From Terana coerulea (lineage: Eukaryota; Basidiomycota; Agaricomycetes; Polyporales; Phanerochaetaceae): 64,000 nt of DNA. Under the pieces are notes generated by a model. The model did no database searches and was not told where the DNA came from. It was given only the letters and a program-made list of their open reading frames with translations. Positions within the stretch are counted from its first letter, which is position 1, and each line of letters opens with the position of its first letter. The translations under genes and the position numbers were made by a program. Location: contig JAKOGH010001195.1 in the NCBI GenBank assembly GCA_024811115.1, positions 248,001 to 312,000 on the forward strand, given 5' to 3'. Shown piece by piece: positions 1-11,179 of this stretch.

Positions 1-187
1 TCTTCACTGCGATCGCCCCGCATCTAAATCGGAACGCCCGTGAGATCCTAACCTTACAAGTTCCTGAGCAAGCGCGTACGACTTTTTGACATCCCAACTG
101 TTGACGTATTGACAAGCTTGCCTCCCGTTGCCATTCAATTTTCGTAATTGGGAGTTTATTTGTAACCAGCTTTTAGATTACATGTGT

Positions 188-2009
188 TCACAGCCGTGCC
201 CGACTGATCAAGTCTTCTCCCCTCGTGGGTGCACTGAGGTAATGGACGGCCGCGCTCTGCACTTCCTCCATCCACGTCTTCACGAGGCCGTCGTCGTACG
301 TGTTCCCGTCGTACGAGCAGAAGAACGTCAGCTCCTGACGCGTCATGAGGGCGCCGAGGTACAGTTCAGCGGGCCGGCAGCGGAGGTGTGTGTGTACAGC
401 GCGGAGGTGTAGGGTTGTCTTTTGCGAGGGCAAAGGGGAGGATATGGGGTATTCATGTGGTATGAGAAGGTCCCGCTGCAAGAGGGGTAAGTTAACTGTC
501 GCTAGCCGGGTTGGTGACAAGATATCAACGTACGTTGCCCAGACTCGCTCCCCCATTGGCGAAAACGCACGGCAGCCAGTCCGTCCACCTGCCTGCCTCC
601 TCAAGCTCCTCTTTCGTCTCCTCTTTCTTCCCATCGTACACGCCCGCTGGCTCCTCTCCCCGCTGGTTCGCCCGCCAAGCCAGGGCCAGCGTCTTCGTCC
701 GCCTTGTCCGCTCCGGCAGCCTCGCCAAGTGCAGCTCATGCAGCAGCGGATGGTTAAACAGCGCACTGCCCAGCACCTTCGCCTGCTTGGCGCGCGCAAG
801 GAAGTGTTGCGGTGACAGCAGCGCGTCGAGCGGCGGCGCGCCCGTCGCGTCCCGCGCGTCGGCGGACGGCATCAGCGGGAGCGTGAACGCGTAGAAGCTG
901 ATTGCGAGGCACACCTCCTCCGCCCCGCCGTGCGCGTACCATGCGCGATCGAGGTACGGCCGGAAGTTGACGGGCCCCGTGAAGTGCATCGGCTGCGCGC
1001 GCCGGTGCCGCCACTCCGCGTCGCTGAGCTCGCTGGCGGCGTGCAGCCGGGACAGGACGCGCGCGAAGGCGAGCTGGGAGAGCACGGGGAGCGCGTTGCC
1101 GAAGGTAATGTTCAGCGCGCGGCAAGTTTGGAGGATTTGCTGGGAGAGGGGCACAGAGAGGCGGAGGGACGCTGTACGCGAGAGAGGGTGTGTGCCGGGC
1201 GGTGGAGGTGGGCGTGTTGGAAGGGTGTGGCCGCCCTACCAGCAAGTCAATCCGGCTCACGGGAGCAAAAGCAGAGGGTAACGTACCACAAACTTTGCCA
1301 ATCGCAGATTCTGGATTACCCTCGCTATCGCCAGCCGCCACCTCCGTCTCGGTAATCTCATCCTCGCGCTCGGCATATGCGCCTCCAGTGGCAGTATCAT
1401 CTCCAACCGCGCCTCCAGCGGCGCCGCCGCCGCGATCCCGCACTCCAACGACAGGCTGGCGAGCTCCTTGCTGAACTCACGGAAGATCGTCGCGCCCGCC
1501 ATGCCGTCCGTGATATAGTGCACCAGCACGATGAAGACGTGGTGCAGGCCGTCCGCATCTTTCTGCGGTCCCCAGTAGACGCGGGCGATGCGGTCGTTGG
1601 CAAGCGTGGGCGGGCCGTTGTGCAGCGTTTCGGAGAACTGCGCAACGTCGTCTGCGGTGCTGAAGTCAGAGACGTGGGTGATCTCCTCTGAGCGGTTTCT
1701 GTGAAGGTTTGTTTCGTCCAGTATAAACTCGACCTCGTCTTCTCCCGCGAGTTCCTCGACCGACGCGCCAAGGAGCGGGAAGCGCTGCTTCAAGCGCAGC
1801 CACGCGAGCTCGACATTGCGCGGCGCAAAGAGAGCCTTTTCCTGCTCGTCAGAGGCTTCTAGCTCGAGGTGGTTCACGAGGATGGCGACGCCGTTGAAGA
1901 CTGCGTCCCAGTAGAACCCCAGCTCGGTGGCACCCAGAGGTCGTCGATAGACTGCATGGTCGCCGCCGGGGTCAACACGTCGCCAAGTTGGGATTTTCAG
2001 GAGGTCCAT
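188..2009 (-). CDS. HxxxD-type acyltransferase (condensation-domain-like)
   Basis: Predicted acyl-CoA-dependent transferase of the chloramphenicol-acetyltransferase/condensation fold. The first exon (about 2009 to 1281) begins MDLLKIPTWRRV and carries HYITDGMAG about 180 residues in, matching the catalytic HxxxDG motif. Splicing at GTACGT (near 1281) to CTCTCCCAG (near 1143) gives QILQTCRALNITFGNAL and a helical C-terminal half. A final exon near 188-400 supplies AELYLGALMTRQELTFFCSY, resembling the DFGWG-side C-terminal segment of fungal alcohol acetyltransferase-like proteins. The start at 2009 is the first ATG in frame. No signal peptide is seen, so it is probably cytosolic. Substrate is unknown; related fungal proteins include alcohol O-acetyltransferases and NRPS-like condensation enzymes. 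The final exon boundary (400-520) is uncertain. Confidence 0.72.
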
Positions 2010-2452
2010 GGCGTATGGGAGCAAGAGGTAGAGGGGAAGTCCATGCAGGTTTCTTCATCATGTATTGACTTGGTCACAAGGGCCGATTGTATGTGACTGA
2101 GCGCATGGTTGTATGAGTCAAATATGAAACAAAACCTTGGTAACCGATCAGTGACCTTCGGGTACTTCTTTTCACCATATACTCACAGCCGGACTCTAGC
2201 CTCCTTGCATCGAGTCGCCGAGTGTCTTCATGACTTGCAGAAGGCAGAAGCACTGTAGATCGTGGCGGTGATGGCAAGAAAGCTGATTGGCGCTAATTTC
2301 ATTGCGCCGATCCCTGGTCACAACTTTGCAATTGCTTTCAGCACCATCATAGATTCTCAACAAACGTCCAAAATTTCATATCTCAGAAGTGAATGCTATT
2401 TATACAAGGTACAACAGGGACCTATACTTGATCGTACACCCATCCCGCTCCG

Positions 2453-3986
2453 TCATGGAAACGCTAAATCAAACCCGCCCGCCGCGATACTCGCCAGATA
2501 CACCGCCGTCTCGCCCAAGATGACGAGGCGGCCCGTGCCCGCGAAGATGAGGTTCGCGCTCGTCGCGCCGGTGAAGAACTTGCCGAGCAGCGTGCCCGCG
2601 GCGTCCCACACCTGCGCGCCGTCGCCACAGCCGGCGTACACGTTCCCGCGTGTGTCGAGCTGGATGCCGTCCGCGATGCCGGTGTCGACGTACGCGAAGA
2701 CGCGGCGGTTGCTGAAGGCGTGACTTTTCGGGTCAACGTTGAATTGGTAGCTGTCGATGGGTTGAAGTCAGCGGTGTGCTGGCAGCGGAAGGGGAGTGGG
2801 ACGTACATGGTTGCAGGAAGGGTCTGGTTCATGCCCATGAAACCTCCGGACGAGCCCGTGTCTGTGCTACATATAGAGAAGTGGTCCGTTAGCGCTACCG
2901 TTATTTGAGCGCATATAACGTAGTAACGTACACGAACGCGGTCTTCCCGTCTTCCGAGAATGCGATACCATTGCATTTATTGAATCCGTCTGCTACAACC
3001 TTTACGCGACTAGTCGTAGGATCAAGGCGGTACACCTGGTTCGGCATGAGAGGCGCAGGTCGGAACTGATTGAGGAATCCGTATCTACAATATTCAAGTC
3101 AGCATGGACAATTCATCACTACTTCAGAAGCGAAAGAAATCCACATACGTGACATCAGTAAAGAAAATCATCCCAGACTGCCTATGGATTTTCACATCGT
3201 TCAGCGAGTTGAATTGTCTTCCAAAGAAGTTGTCGAGAATGACGGTGGCGTTGTTCGGAGAAGCAGGATTCACGAGTGCAACGCTCGGCGGGAGCGGTCC
3301 TCGCCCGCTGTTCACGAGTATGAGGTTGCCGTGAAAGGGGCCCGTGCCGCCGTTTGTCATTTGTATTGTGTCCGGGAGGTCTAGCTGGGTAAGATCCACG
3401 GATTATCAGTCAACGCTCTCAGCGACAAAACAGGAAAGACGCACCGCCGTAACCGTCACATTCAACGCACTCGTCTTACTCCCACTCGCCTTCACCGCGC
3501 TCGCCACCTCCTTCAAGCTGATCTTCGACACCATATTGTTGTGCTCCAAATCACTAAACCCCAGCGGCCCGCCATCGTTACTCGCGAAGAAGACCTCATC
3601 TGTGGTGGGCACCCAGATCGGCGCCTCGTGCGCGAACGCAAAGCCGGGGTTACTTGCGATGACACGGATGGACGGCGCAGTACCTAGGACGTTGAGGAAC
3701 TCGGGGTGCAGGACCTGGAAGAAGGGCGGCGTGCTGTTCGTTGGGTTGAGAAATTGGGTGAAAGCGGAGGTGCGGAAGGTGCCGTTGTTACCGAGAACGG
3801 CGAACGACTTGGGGTCGACAAACTACGAAGCGGCTGCTGAGATACAAACCATAGCGAAGCGTGGATGGGACGTACCACTGCCTGAGGTGGAAGATTCGCG
3901 AGTGCCCCATCGTTGGATGCGGCGGCATGGTGCACGGCCCACCACGCAGAAAGCGCAGCGACGAAGAGCGAAATACCGAACGACAT
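2453..3986 (-). CDS. SMP-30/gluconolactonase/LRE-like beta-propeller protein
   Basis: Predicted extracellular or lumenal lactone hydrolase of the six-bladed propeller gluconolactonase family. The chosen start (3986) gives a hydrophobic leader MSFGISLFVAALSAWWAV typical of a signal peptide; in-frame ATGs at 4010 and 4052 would extend it. Exons in order include VDPKSFAVLGNNGTF, PTTDEVFFASNDGG, FNSLNDVKIHRQSGMIFFTD, FNKCNGIAFSEDGKTAFV and GIQLDTRGNVYAGCGDG. The NDVK, (N)GIAFS and GIQLDxxGNVYAG segments are those that carry the metal/active-site Glu/Asn/Asp residues in this family. About six introns of 50-70 nt separate the exons. The family hydrolyses sugar lactones or related esters; substrate is not predictable here. 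The neighbouring acyltransferase is co-oriented but shows no functional link. Confidence 0.78.
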
Positions 3987-5134
3987 GGCGAGCCACTGAT
4001 CTTTACCCATCAGCGACTGCAGCCCGTGTATAAGTAAGTACGCTGGGAACACACGCCGTCATAATGAATGTGAAGGATTTATGCGGCATCAGGTGTCAGC
4101 GGTCTGAGAAAAAGTTTGCGCTCGACCTGGTCAGGAAGGCGGGGCATGGGAAGAGGGGTGTATATGCAGAGCACGAGATGCCATGAGACGCCGCCCTTGT
4201 GATCTCCGCGTAAATGGCGAGAGAATGCAGCTGCTGAAGCGTGTCCGCCAAACGACACAACCAGTACAGCGTAGCCTGCCTTCGGCTTGCTTCTTGAGCT
4301 TGGGATATATGCTTTGTCCCAGGGCATTGGAGGCTACGAGTCACGAGACATGGCTGCATGCTTATTTCTGGGCAGCGTTATGTTGGAAGCAGGAGTTGAG
4401 TGACGTCGCGATCGATAGGGCCATAATGACAGAGCAGAGAGTGTGTTCTTTTCGGTCGGGGCGAGAAGACTGAAGATGGCTGTCGAAAGTCAAGCCTCCG
4501 ATGCTGAATGGCCGAGGCATCGTGGCGTTCACGTGGCGAGGCGCTCAAAGCCCCTGCGTCGCGGTCTCGCGGAGTCGCGACGACATTACGACGGCGCGAA
4601 AGGTACGAGTACTGCTTCGTGGAGCAGAGTCAGAAGGCAAAACACGCAACGAGTTGAAAACAGTGTTTTACAGTGTTTTATTTCCGTATATCGCATACAG
4701 TGCGGTTTACAGATTAGTAGTAAGACAAGAGTGTAGTAGTTCAATAGTAGTTCGTACAACAGTAGTTTCCAGATGATGAGAGTGAAGATGAACACGAGTG
4801 GATCCAGATGAGGAAACGCGATAGGAAAATTAGAACAAAATCGTAAGAAGACATGAGGAGATCGTCGTCAACCGATATCAAATGGGCCAACGTCCTTGTG
4901 AGATTGAGCAAGCCTGAGACGTAGTGGATAGGGGAAAATAGCCTTCATGAGTGGATGGGCGCTGTACATTGCAGAGTGTTCGAGGGGCAGTAGTCGATGC
5001 CCCATGGATGGATGGACGAAGCTTGAAGAGATGCGGGACTCGTTGAAGAGTATCTGTACAACACAAAGTTGAAGTAGGGTCGAGGGTAACAAGGCGACGC
5101 GGCAACTCACCCAATAGGACCGAAAGCGCACACC
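3987..5134. other. Intergenic, no recognisable gene
   Basis: No ORF with family resemblance was found on either strand. The left end holds the 5' leader of the gluconolactonase-like gene; the right end lies 3' of ZnF A. An AT-rich tract at 4660-4860 includes a direct repeat of acagtgtttt (near 4662 and 4672). Nothing else could be assigned. Confidence 0.5.
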
Positions 5135-6372
5135 CTACTTGCGGCCCGCCTTCCCCTTCGCGACCCTTCGCTTGCCAGCCTTGGGCGCCGCCGCCGCCGG
5201 GAACCACATCTTACGACGAAACTTCTCGTTCACGCACCCGATGTTCGGGTTCATCAAATGGCGCCTCAGCACGTCCTTGCGCACATGCGCCTGCCAGCAC
5301 CCGCCGACGTAGTCCTGACCGTGGAACTCCCGCACGTCCTCCTGGCTGAACTCGACGCCGTAGAGCACCGCTATGGTGGCGGGCACGCCCGTGCACACGA
5401 TCGCCTGCGGGACGTGCGTCGCGACGTGCCGGTCCCAGTCATTCGCGCGCTCGCCGGCGACCGGGTTCTTGCAGAACGAGCAGCGCAGGTACGGTCGCCC
5501 CTCATGCATCTCGCGTATGCACGTCGGCACGATGTCGCTCTGCTGAGCGCGGTGCTGGATGCGCGTGAGCGTCGCGGGGGCGCGCCCGTCGGCGAACGGC
5601 ACTGAACAAGAGAGGGGGAGGAGGCGGGCGGAGACGGCGAGGACGAAGAAGCGTATGGCGAGGAGGGGGAGAGGGGTACGGCGCGACGGAGCTGCGGGCG
5701 GCGGTGCTACGCCGGGGTGTCGTGTTCTTGAGCTGCGACTTGGGTTGACGCGCGCGACAGGGGCGTGGAGAGGGGGCCGGTGAAGGGTACGAGGAGTGGT
5801 GGTAGTCGGAGTCGTCCGCGACCGAGCTGGCTTGGTACTCACTGAAGCCTTCGCCAATACTCGTGTTATCTGACGTGGTCCACTGATTGCTGGAAGCGAT
5901 GCCGAAAGTAGGAAGGCTAATCGTCTCGCGTCTCGGGTGTACAGTATAGAGTGGATGCTGGACTAGGTTGTTTAGGTTGCATGGCCGGTCAAACTGGGTG
6001 CTGATAGACAACTCGGGCGAGGCGAGGGAGAGCAATGAGGAGTTGGACGAGTCGTCAAGGAGGGGATTGCTACATAACAGGAGTATCAGATACCCATACA
6101 AGAGGATCAGTGACAAGGTCAACCCACAAGTAGTCCAGCTCTGCGTGGTCGGCGCGCTGAGACGCGTCCATGGACGCGTTCAGGGTTTGATCAAAGGAGG
6201 TAGGGTCACTGAAGAGCATGGAGACGTCGCTAGGTGAGATGTACGGCAGCATGAAGTCGTTGTAGGGAGGAGGCTGCTGGGCGTAATCGAGTGTGGCCTG
6301 GTCGAGGCAGGCCAGACGATCAGCCCAATCATTGGGGTTCTCGAGGGAGAGGGAGGAAGAGGGAAAGGCCAT
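5135..6372 (-). CDS. ZnF A: C2H2-like zinc-finger protein, cluster paralogue, probable frame break
   Basis: Member of the six-gene ZnF family in this window and the most divergent in its N-terminus. Exon 1 begins MAFPSSSLSLENPNDWADRL; splicing TT|GTGGGT (near 6138) to TTATGTAG (near 6076) leads to an acidic Ser/Thr/Pro-rich region. The C-terminal module has CSFCKNPV..WDRHVATH (C-x2-C..H-x3-H), then VCTGVP, GQDYVGGCW and RKDVLRRHL followed by GC, the signature shared with its paralogues. A basic tail (KRRVAKGKAGRK) could be nuclear-targeting. The two long frames do not connect by the GTACCC linker intron that works in ZnF D and F: a length of 1 mod 3 is needed but the candidate is 78 nt. It therefore carries a frameshift, an unusual intron or a sequence error near 5600-5680. 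Probable DNA-binding regulator by domain; targets unknown. Confidence 0.6.
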
Positions 6373-6413
6373 GGCTGAGCCGCGCAGGAGAGGAGGGCGT
6401 TGGTGCGTTCAAA

Positions 6414-6439
6414 GCCATAATCGCAGTGGCTTTTATATA
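6414..6439 (-). promoter_or_regulatory. Core promoter of ZnF A (TATATAAAAG)
   Basis: On the minus strand TATATAAAAG lies at 6439-6430, followed about 14 nt later by ATGGCTTTG, and the likely start codon is at 6372. The same TATA-then-ATGGCTTTG arrangement recurs upstream of ZnF B, C and E, so it is a shared core promoter/leader of the family. The first ATG lies too close to the TATA box to be sure it is transcribed. Confidence 0.5.
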
Positions 6440-7035
6440 GCTGTCGCGCGAGGGGATGGTAGAGACCAGGTCGATGGCTCCTCCGTCACCGGTCACCGTC
6501 GAGGATGCCCGGAAGCCAGGGACGGTACTCGCCATCACTCGATCATACTCGAGATCCCCCAGATGTGAAGGTGTGAAGGGTCACCCTGTAGCCAATGACA
6601 ATATTCGCTCGGAAATACGGGAACCTGCCTAATCGGGATATCCTCGAGTGGTCACTTGAATCACGCTCAGCGTGTCACCTCATTTAGCGAAGCGCCCCCA
6701 GCGCTGTTGCACTCTGTCGCCCGACCGCTGCCTCCATGGGCTCGGCGGATGGGCTACACGACGAGCACGAAGCTAAAGGTGATATGTAAGTATGATTTCT
6801 GAAATCCTTGCAAGATCTCTCTCTCTCAGTTGCAGTACTGCTTGAATGCAAGGTGATTACTTACGTATAGCGAGCGCGATGAGGAAGACGGGCAATGACG
6901 GGTCAGTTGCGCTCACCGTCGGACACGCTGAGCAAAGGCCTTTGCTAGCCGTCGAGGATCATGAGCACAAACTGATGGTGTATGACTGATTGTTACAGGC
7001 GCTGTGACTCTATGTAACTGCGACCTACTTTGGAC
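6440..7035. other. Intergenic upstream of ZnF A
   Basis: No gene seen. The stretch holds the 5' region of ZnF A and the left 8-bp target duplication (7028-7035) of the hAT-like element that starts at 7036. Confidence 0.4.
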
Positions 7036-7373
7036 CAGTGTTGTCAAGGTCAAATGACCGGTCAGTCAGAAATCAGTGACCCTTTGATTGACCACCTTGA
7101 CTGACCCGGTCGACCGACCGGTCAAGGTGGTCAGAGACCGCCCCACCTTCTAAACTTGGTAGTCGGATCAGTGAATGTGCGCCCTCTTTCCCACAGAGCC
7201 GGCGACGGGCGTACGGCCCCTGCCCACCCCATGCCATCAAGGAAATACCCTTTATGGCGAGATTTGTCATCGTCCCACGATTTTGATTGACTGGTCGGTC
7301 AAGAGATTGGCTGACCTTTTGACTGTCTGACTTTGTGATTGACCGGTCACTGACCTGGTCAGTGACAACACTG
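7036..7373. mobile_element. Non-autonomous hAT-like MITE, 338 bp, with 8-bp TSD
   Basis: The element begins CAGTGTTGTCA and ends with its exact inverse TGACAACACTG. It is flanked by perfect 8-bp direct repeats ctttggac at 7028-7035 and 7374-7381. Subterminal GACCGGTCA-type palindromic motifs recur inside both ends (for example near 7056, 7108 and 7341). It has no transposase reading frame. An 8-bp duplication plus a CAGTG-type terminus is the classic hAT-superfamily signature, so this is a MITE mobilised in trans by an hAT transposase. It sits between ZnF A and BTB a. Confidence 0.85.
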
Positions 7374-7381
7374 CTTTGGAC

Positions 7382-8711
7382 CCCCTGATTTTGACAACGG
7401 CTGCAGTATGCCAAATGCAACGAGGCCCTGTTCCCAGGGTTCGAGGATGGCGCGTGTTCCGTTGGATCAAGCAGAAACAAAGAACCCTTTGCGGGAAGCA
7501 TGTGCGTCTTGCCTTCCAGGCGGGGGGAGTGGCGACCGGAGCACTGATTAGATTAGCAAGTTAAGGTTTATGAAAGTCCTGAGTATTCCCACGGACAGCG
7601 TGTACTGTTCAGCGCAGCAGAAGAAGCATGTGCAGGCTGACTCTATGGTGCTGAGCGCTGGTGATTCTGAGTGAAGCTTTCTCGGGGACAGTACGAGATC
7701 GATTGGGCTTCCAACCATCACAAGCGTGTCACAGATCATCACGCAGTAGGACGGGCCAAGTCACGGTGCCATTTTGACGGCTTTCACCGTTCAGGACGGC
7801 GGACAGAGGCCTTTGCTCACCGTCTGCAACAGCGAGCTTGTTAGATCCAAACGTAATGGCGATTTGCGATTGCCACTTACCTGAGAGGATGCTTTCCATG
7901 TTTGCAGTTTGGTTGATATGATGTCTGTGGTACTTGTTGAGGAGTGAAAGAATGCCATGCAATGGTCGGTGCTCGCTGCGTTCAACGATGCCAAACCTCT
8001 CGCGCCCGGTCCCCGACGGTGGGAGGACATAGACGCCGCACCGGCCCTCCGCGCCCGGTACGATAGCGTGACGGGACTAGTGACCATACGCGTACTGCCT
8101 TGCAATAAGATGGGAATGACGGTGTGCTGTCAAGTTGCCGAGCGGGACACGGCTGGTCGCAGTGTGCGCCTTCTGTGTGGAACAAACCATGCGTAAATCA
8201 TGAGCTCTTTCCCACGTATATGAATTCCACGAGACCTCGACCTGGTCCATGGTGTTTCCTTCTGCCATATATGGTGCGGATTCAGACGCCGTGCACTGCT
8301 TGAAGCAATTGTACTGCTTCTGCCAACTGCCGGGCCCCTCCGACGGGTTCTATTGCACATGCTGCCAGCGCAGATCCACGCACCTAGATGTTGTCACACT
8401 ACCCTAACCTCACCGCTTCTCCGCGATGATGTCACTGTCAGCATGTCCGGATGGGAATGTGCACATTCAAGCAGCTTCAGCTGTACTTGCTGTAAGCTAC
8501 TCAGAGTGTATTCTTCCGCATTGAGCTACTGTACCAGTTGGCAACCAGTTGCATTATATGTCAAGGAGAGCCTGATGTAATGCAATTTGATGTTGCCGGG
8601 AACCTGGAACTCAACTCATGCCTGTGTTCACGGAAGGCTTGGTAATTTAATATGGGATGCTGAAATACAAGCTTATATGTAGAGTAGAGGTACATTCGAG
8701 TTAATTTTATG
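7382..8711. other. Intergenic with relic promoter fragments
   Basis: No coherent gene. The segment gaattccacgagacctcgac near 8222 resembles the upstream region of ZnF B (near 11030-11050) and, inverted, that of ZnF C (near 21210-21225). It is probably a solitary remnant of a duplicated ZnF promoter. The rest shows nothing assignable. Confidence 0.35.
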
Positions 8712-9969
8712 CTACTTGATAGAGCCGCGGTCCGACTTCGCTATTGTGCGGCTGGAATAGACATCAGTAACCACCAATAACGAGAAACAACGCCAGCACT
8801 CGCCTGGATTCAGCCCAAACGTCTCTGACAGGCCACCAAAGATCCCTCCAATTTCATGTGCGATAGTTATGTCCAATGCCCGTTTGCACTCGCCACACAG
8901 TTGCCATGAGCGCAGCTCCTCCTGCAACTGCATATATACTCCAACCGGATCGGCATGCAGGGACGCGGCGCCGACAGCAGAAACTCCTTGGAGCTTCTCG
9001 TCGTGTTCGTGCATGCGTCTTCGAACCACGAGTTGGCATGGGCTTGCAAAGTGGTCTACTGGCAGCTCGAGATTGTCACCCTCAGACACCCACTCCCCTC
9101 GCAGAATTTGATCTTGTAGACCATAGCCCTCATTAACCTCTGCGGCACGTCCATTGCCTTCTGGAGCAGCACACGCTTCCCGCGGAAGTACCGCAACTCG
9201 TCGCCGCCGTCGAGCAGGGTCCAGCGTGCGGAACGGCTCTGCAGCTTAGGCTCTTTGCTGATACTAAACGGGTTCGGCGCAGCCGGCGCGACCCATGCGT
9301 CCTTGAGGCCCAGCGTCGACAGCACGTAGTACGCCGCGGGGAGAACAGCCGGCACGTCAAAGTCCGTCGCGAAGCGGACGGCGGAGGCGGGCTCGGGGAG
9401 CACCGCGCCTGCGGCGTAGGTACGTAGAGGGGCGAAGGCGGGCCAGCCGCGCTCGAGGCGACGCTTGTCCGCCTAGAGGCGTAGGAAGTCGGGGAGCGTC
9501 GCGGGCCACTGACGCTGCAGCTATTGCACGAGCGCCGTGCAGAGCGACGCGACCTGGTACTTGCGTGCGGTCTGCATGAGCCCGTGTGCGTTTGCGGCGA
9601 AGTCGGGATCGTCGTGCTTGAATGGCGGGAGTCTACCAAGACGTTGTGGAAAGGTGACAGACGCGAAGAAGTAACAGGGACATACCCAGGCTTGTAAAAC
9701 ACGTTGAGTAAAGCGACGATGTCCTCTGCGCTGTCTGGGAGGCGGACGATAGGGGTTCCGTCGTACGTGTCGTGTCCGGCATCGCCAGCAGGAAGCAATA
9801 TCATACCCGCAAAGACGGGTGAGTGTTAGGACATGATCACAGAGTGAACTCGGAACAGCATTGTGGAGCCCTCCTTGGCTGCAGCGGCGATGACCAAGTC
9901 TCCGTTTGTGAAGTACAGCTCCCCATGGCGGGTAGGTTCCGTAGTAGACGCGGGCGTGAGTGTTGACAT
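8712..9969 (-). pseudogene. BTB a: decayed BTB/POZ-domain gene
   Basis: Paralogue of the BTB genes in this cluster. It opens MSTLTPASTTEPTRHGELYF and GDLVIAAAAKEG..LFRVHS, the start of the BTB fold, but reads TAA directly after VIMS (near 9829), where paralogues have Leu before HSPVFA. Two more in-frame stops interrupt the middle: after LCTALVQ (near 9525) and after FLRL (near 9475), where paralogues have Trp. The rest is recognisable: SAVRFATDFDVPAVLPAAYY and a C-terminal ADPVGVY..WQLCGECKRAL segment. The terminal intron donor is GCGAGT where BTB b has GTACGA. With three nonsense codons it is very unlikely to make a full protein. It is divergent to ZnF B, with the 644-bp hAT element in between. 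Confidence 0.8.
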
Positions 9970-10254
9970 TGTTCGTGTTGAAGGCAAGGCTGTCCGCCAT
10001 TGAGTAAGCTTACACGGTTCAAAGCAGTTGGGAACCCACAAGTCAATAATGCTGTAGAGCTTGCGGCTAGCCGCAGCGACATTTAGGCCTCCGAGTGTTG
10101 AAAATTTCGATTTCTGCTCTCGATTAACAGAGGTTTAATATGTTTGCTGACTACACTCAAAGGTTCCTTAGCGTGCAAAATAAGGTATTTGGGTCACGAC
10201 AACATACTTGGTGCAATGGTTTTGCTCAGAAAGCCCCGATGACGTTATTTCGAC

Positions 10255-10262
10255 TCTGGCAG
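10255..10262. repeat. 8-bp target-site duplication (left)
   Basis: tctggcag immediately left of the hAT-like element; the identical octamer follows the right end at 10907-10914. Confidence 0.9.
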
Positions 10263-10906
10263 TAGTGTTGCCGCAAGGCGAGGTAAGGGTGCTCCAAGGT
10301 GGTTCGGCACCGTCGGCATGCTACCTTGGACAGGTCCGAGGTGCCACGTGACTGAGTCCAAGGTGGTCCAAGGTGCCTTGGACGCAAGCGCCAGAGCTCG
10401 AGGACGCTGCCTGCAAACCGCCGACAACGTTTCATGCGGCTCGCGTGAACACAAATGGAATCCTAACAGTCGTTGAATGTAGAGGTAGCATAAAAGATGT
10501 AAATTAAAGCTTTTCTACATATATTACGGCATCTATACATCTCGTATAAGGCCAAGTGCCTCCTGCACACGTCCCTAAGCCATGAGACGCTCGACATCGG
10601 CATGAGGGACCTCAACCATCCCAAGGATACTCTCGTCAGTCAACCAATCATTGGGAAGGATGTGCGAGGGCTGGGACTGTCAGGACATGCGACGCGCGGA
10701 CGCGTTTGAGGTAGAATCCGCGTTGGACGGTGGCGAGACGAAAGGCATGACCACGTCCGAATCGCGTCACCGCTCGCTCCAAGTTGCCTTGGACCGCCTT
10801 GGACCGCGTCACGTGGAGTCCAAGGCGGCTCCAAGGTGAACCGCCGAGATGCCGACGAGGCAAGGCGTGCCTTGGTCCAAGGTGCCTCCGCCTTGCGGCA
10901 ACACTA
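10263..10906. mobile_element. Non-autonomous hAT-like element, 644 bp, intact TIRs
   Basis: Perfect 18-bp terminal inverted repeats TAGTGTTGCCGCAAGGCG are followed by subterminal CCAAGGT/ACCTTGGA repeats on both sides, and perfect 8-bp duplications tctggcag flank the element. The interior contains a short minus-strand frame ending WLTDESILGMVEVPHADVER followed by LMA and a stop (about 10710-10582), which may be the last codons of a transposase; the rest of any transposase is missing. The preserved TSD suggests recent insertion. It lies in the divergent spacer between BTB a and ZnF B; without it that spacer would be about 570 bp, similar to the other BTB-ZnF spacers. Confidence 0.88.
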
Positions 10907-11108
10907 TCTGGCAGGCTTGTCGGCGATGGGCGCTAAAAGCCACACGGTAGTGCGCTGAGACGGGCTTCACTGTATAGACCGGGTTTCCTGCGGCGGATCA
11001 CAACGTGTAATACGTTCTTCACCACGGTCCACGAGACCACGAGACCTCGACCTCTGCATCGACCACTGCTCCGGCGGACGCGCCCGTCTCTCGTCCCTCA
11101 CACCCACT

Positions 11109-11137
11109 GCATAAAGGAGCGCGACTCAATGGCTTTG
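11109..11137 (+). promoter_or_regulatory. Core promoter/leader of ZnF B
   Basis: CATAAAGG at 11110-11117 followed by ATGGCTTTG at 11129. The same arrangement occurs in ZnF A, C and E. An mRNA start about 30 bp downstream of the TATA-like box would exclude this first ATG, which supports using the next in-frame ATG at 11180. Confidence 0.5.
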
Positions 11138-11179
11138 TGTCATGCACACCCCCGCCCTCTGAACGTGAAGCCCCCTCCC

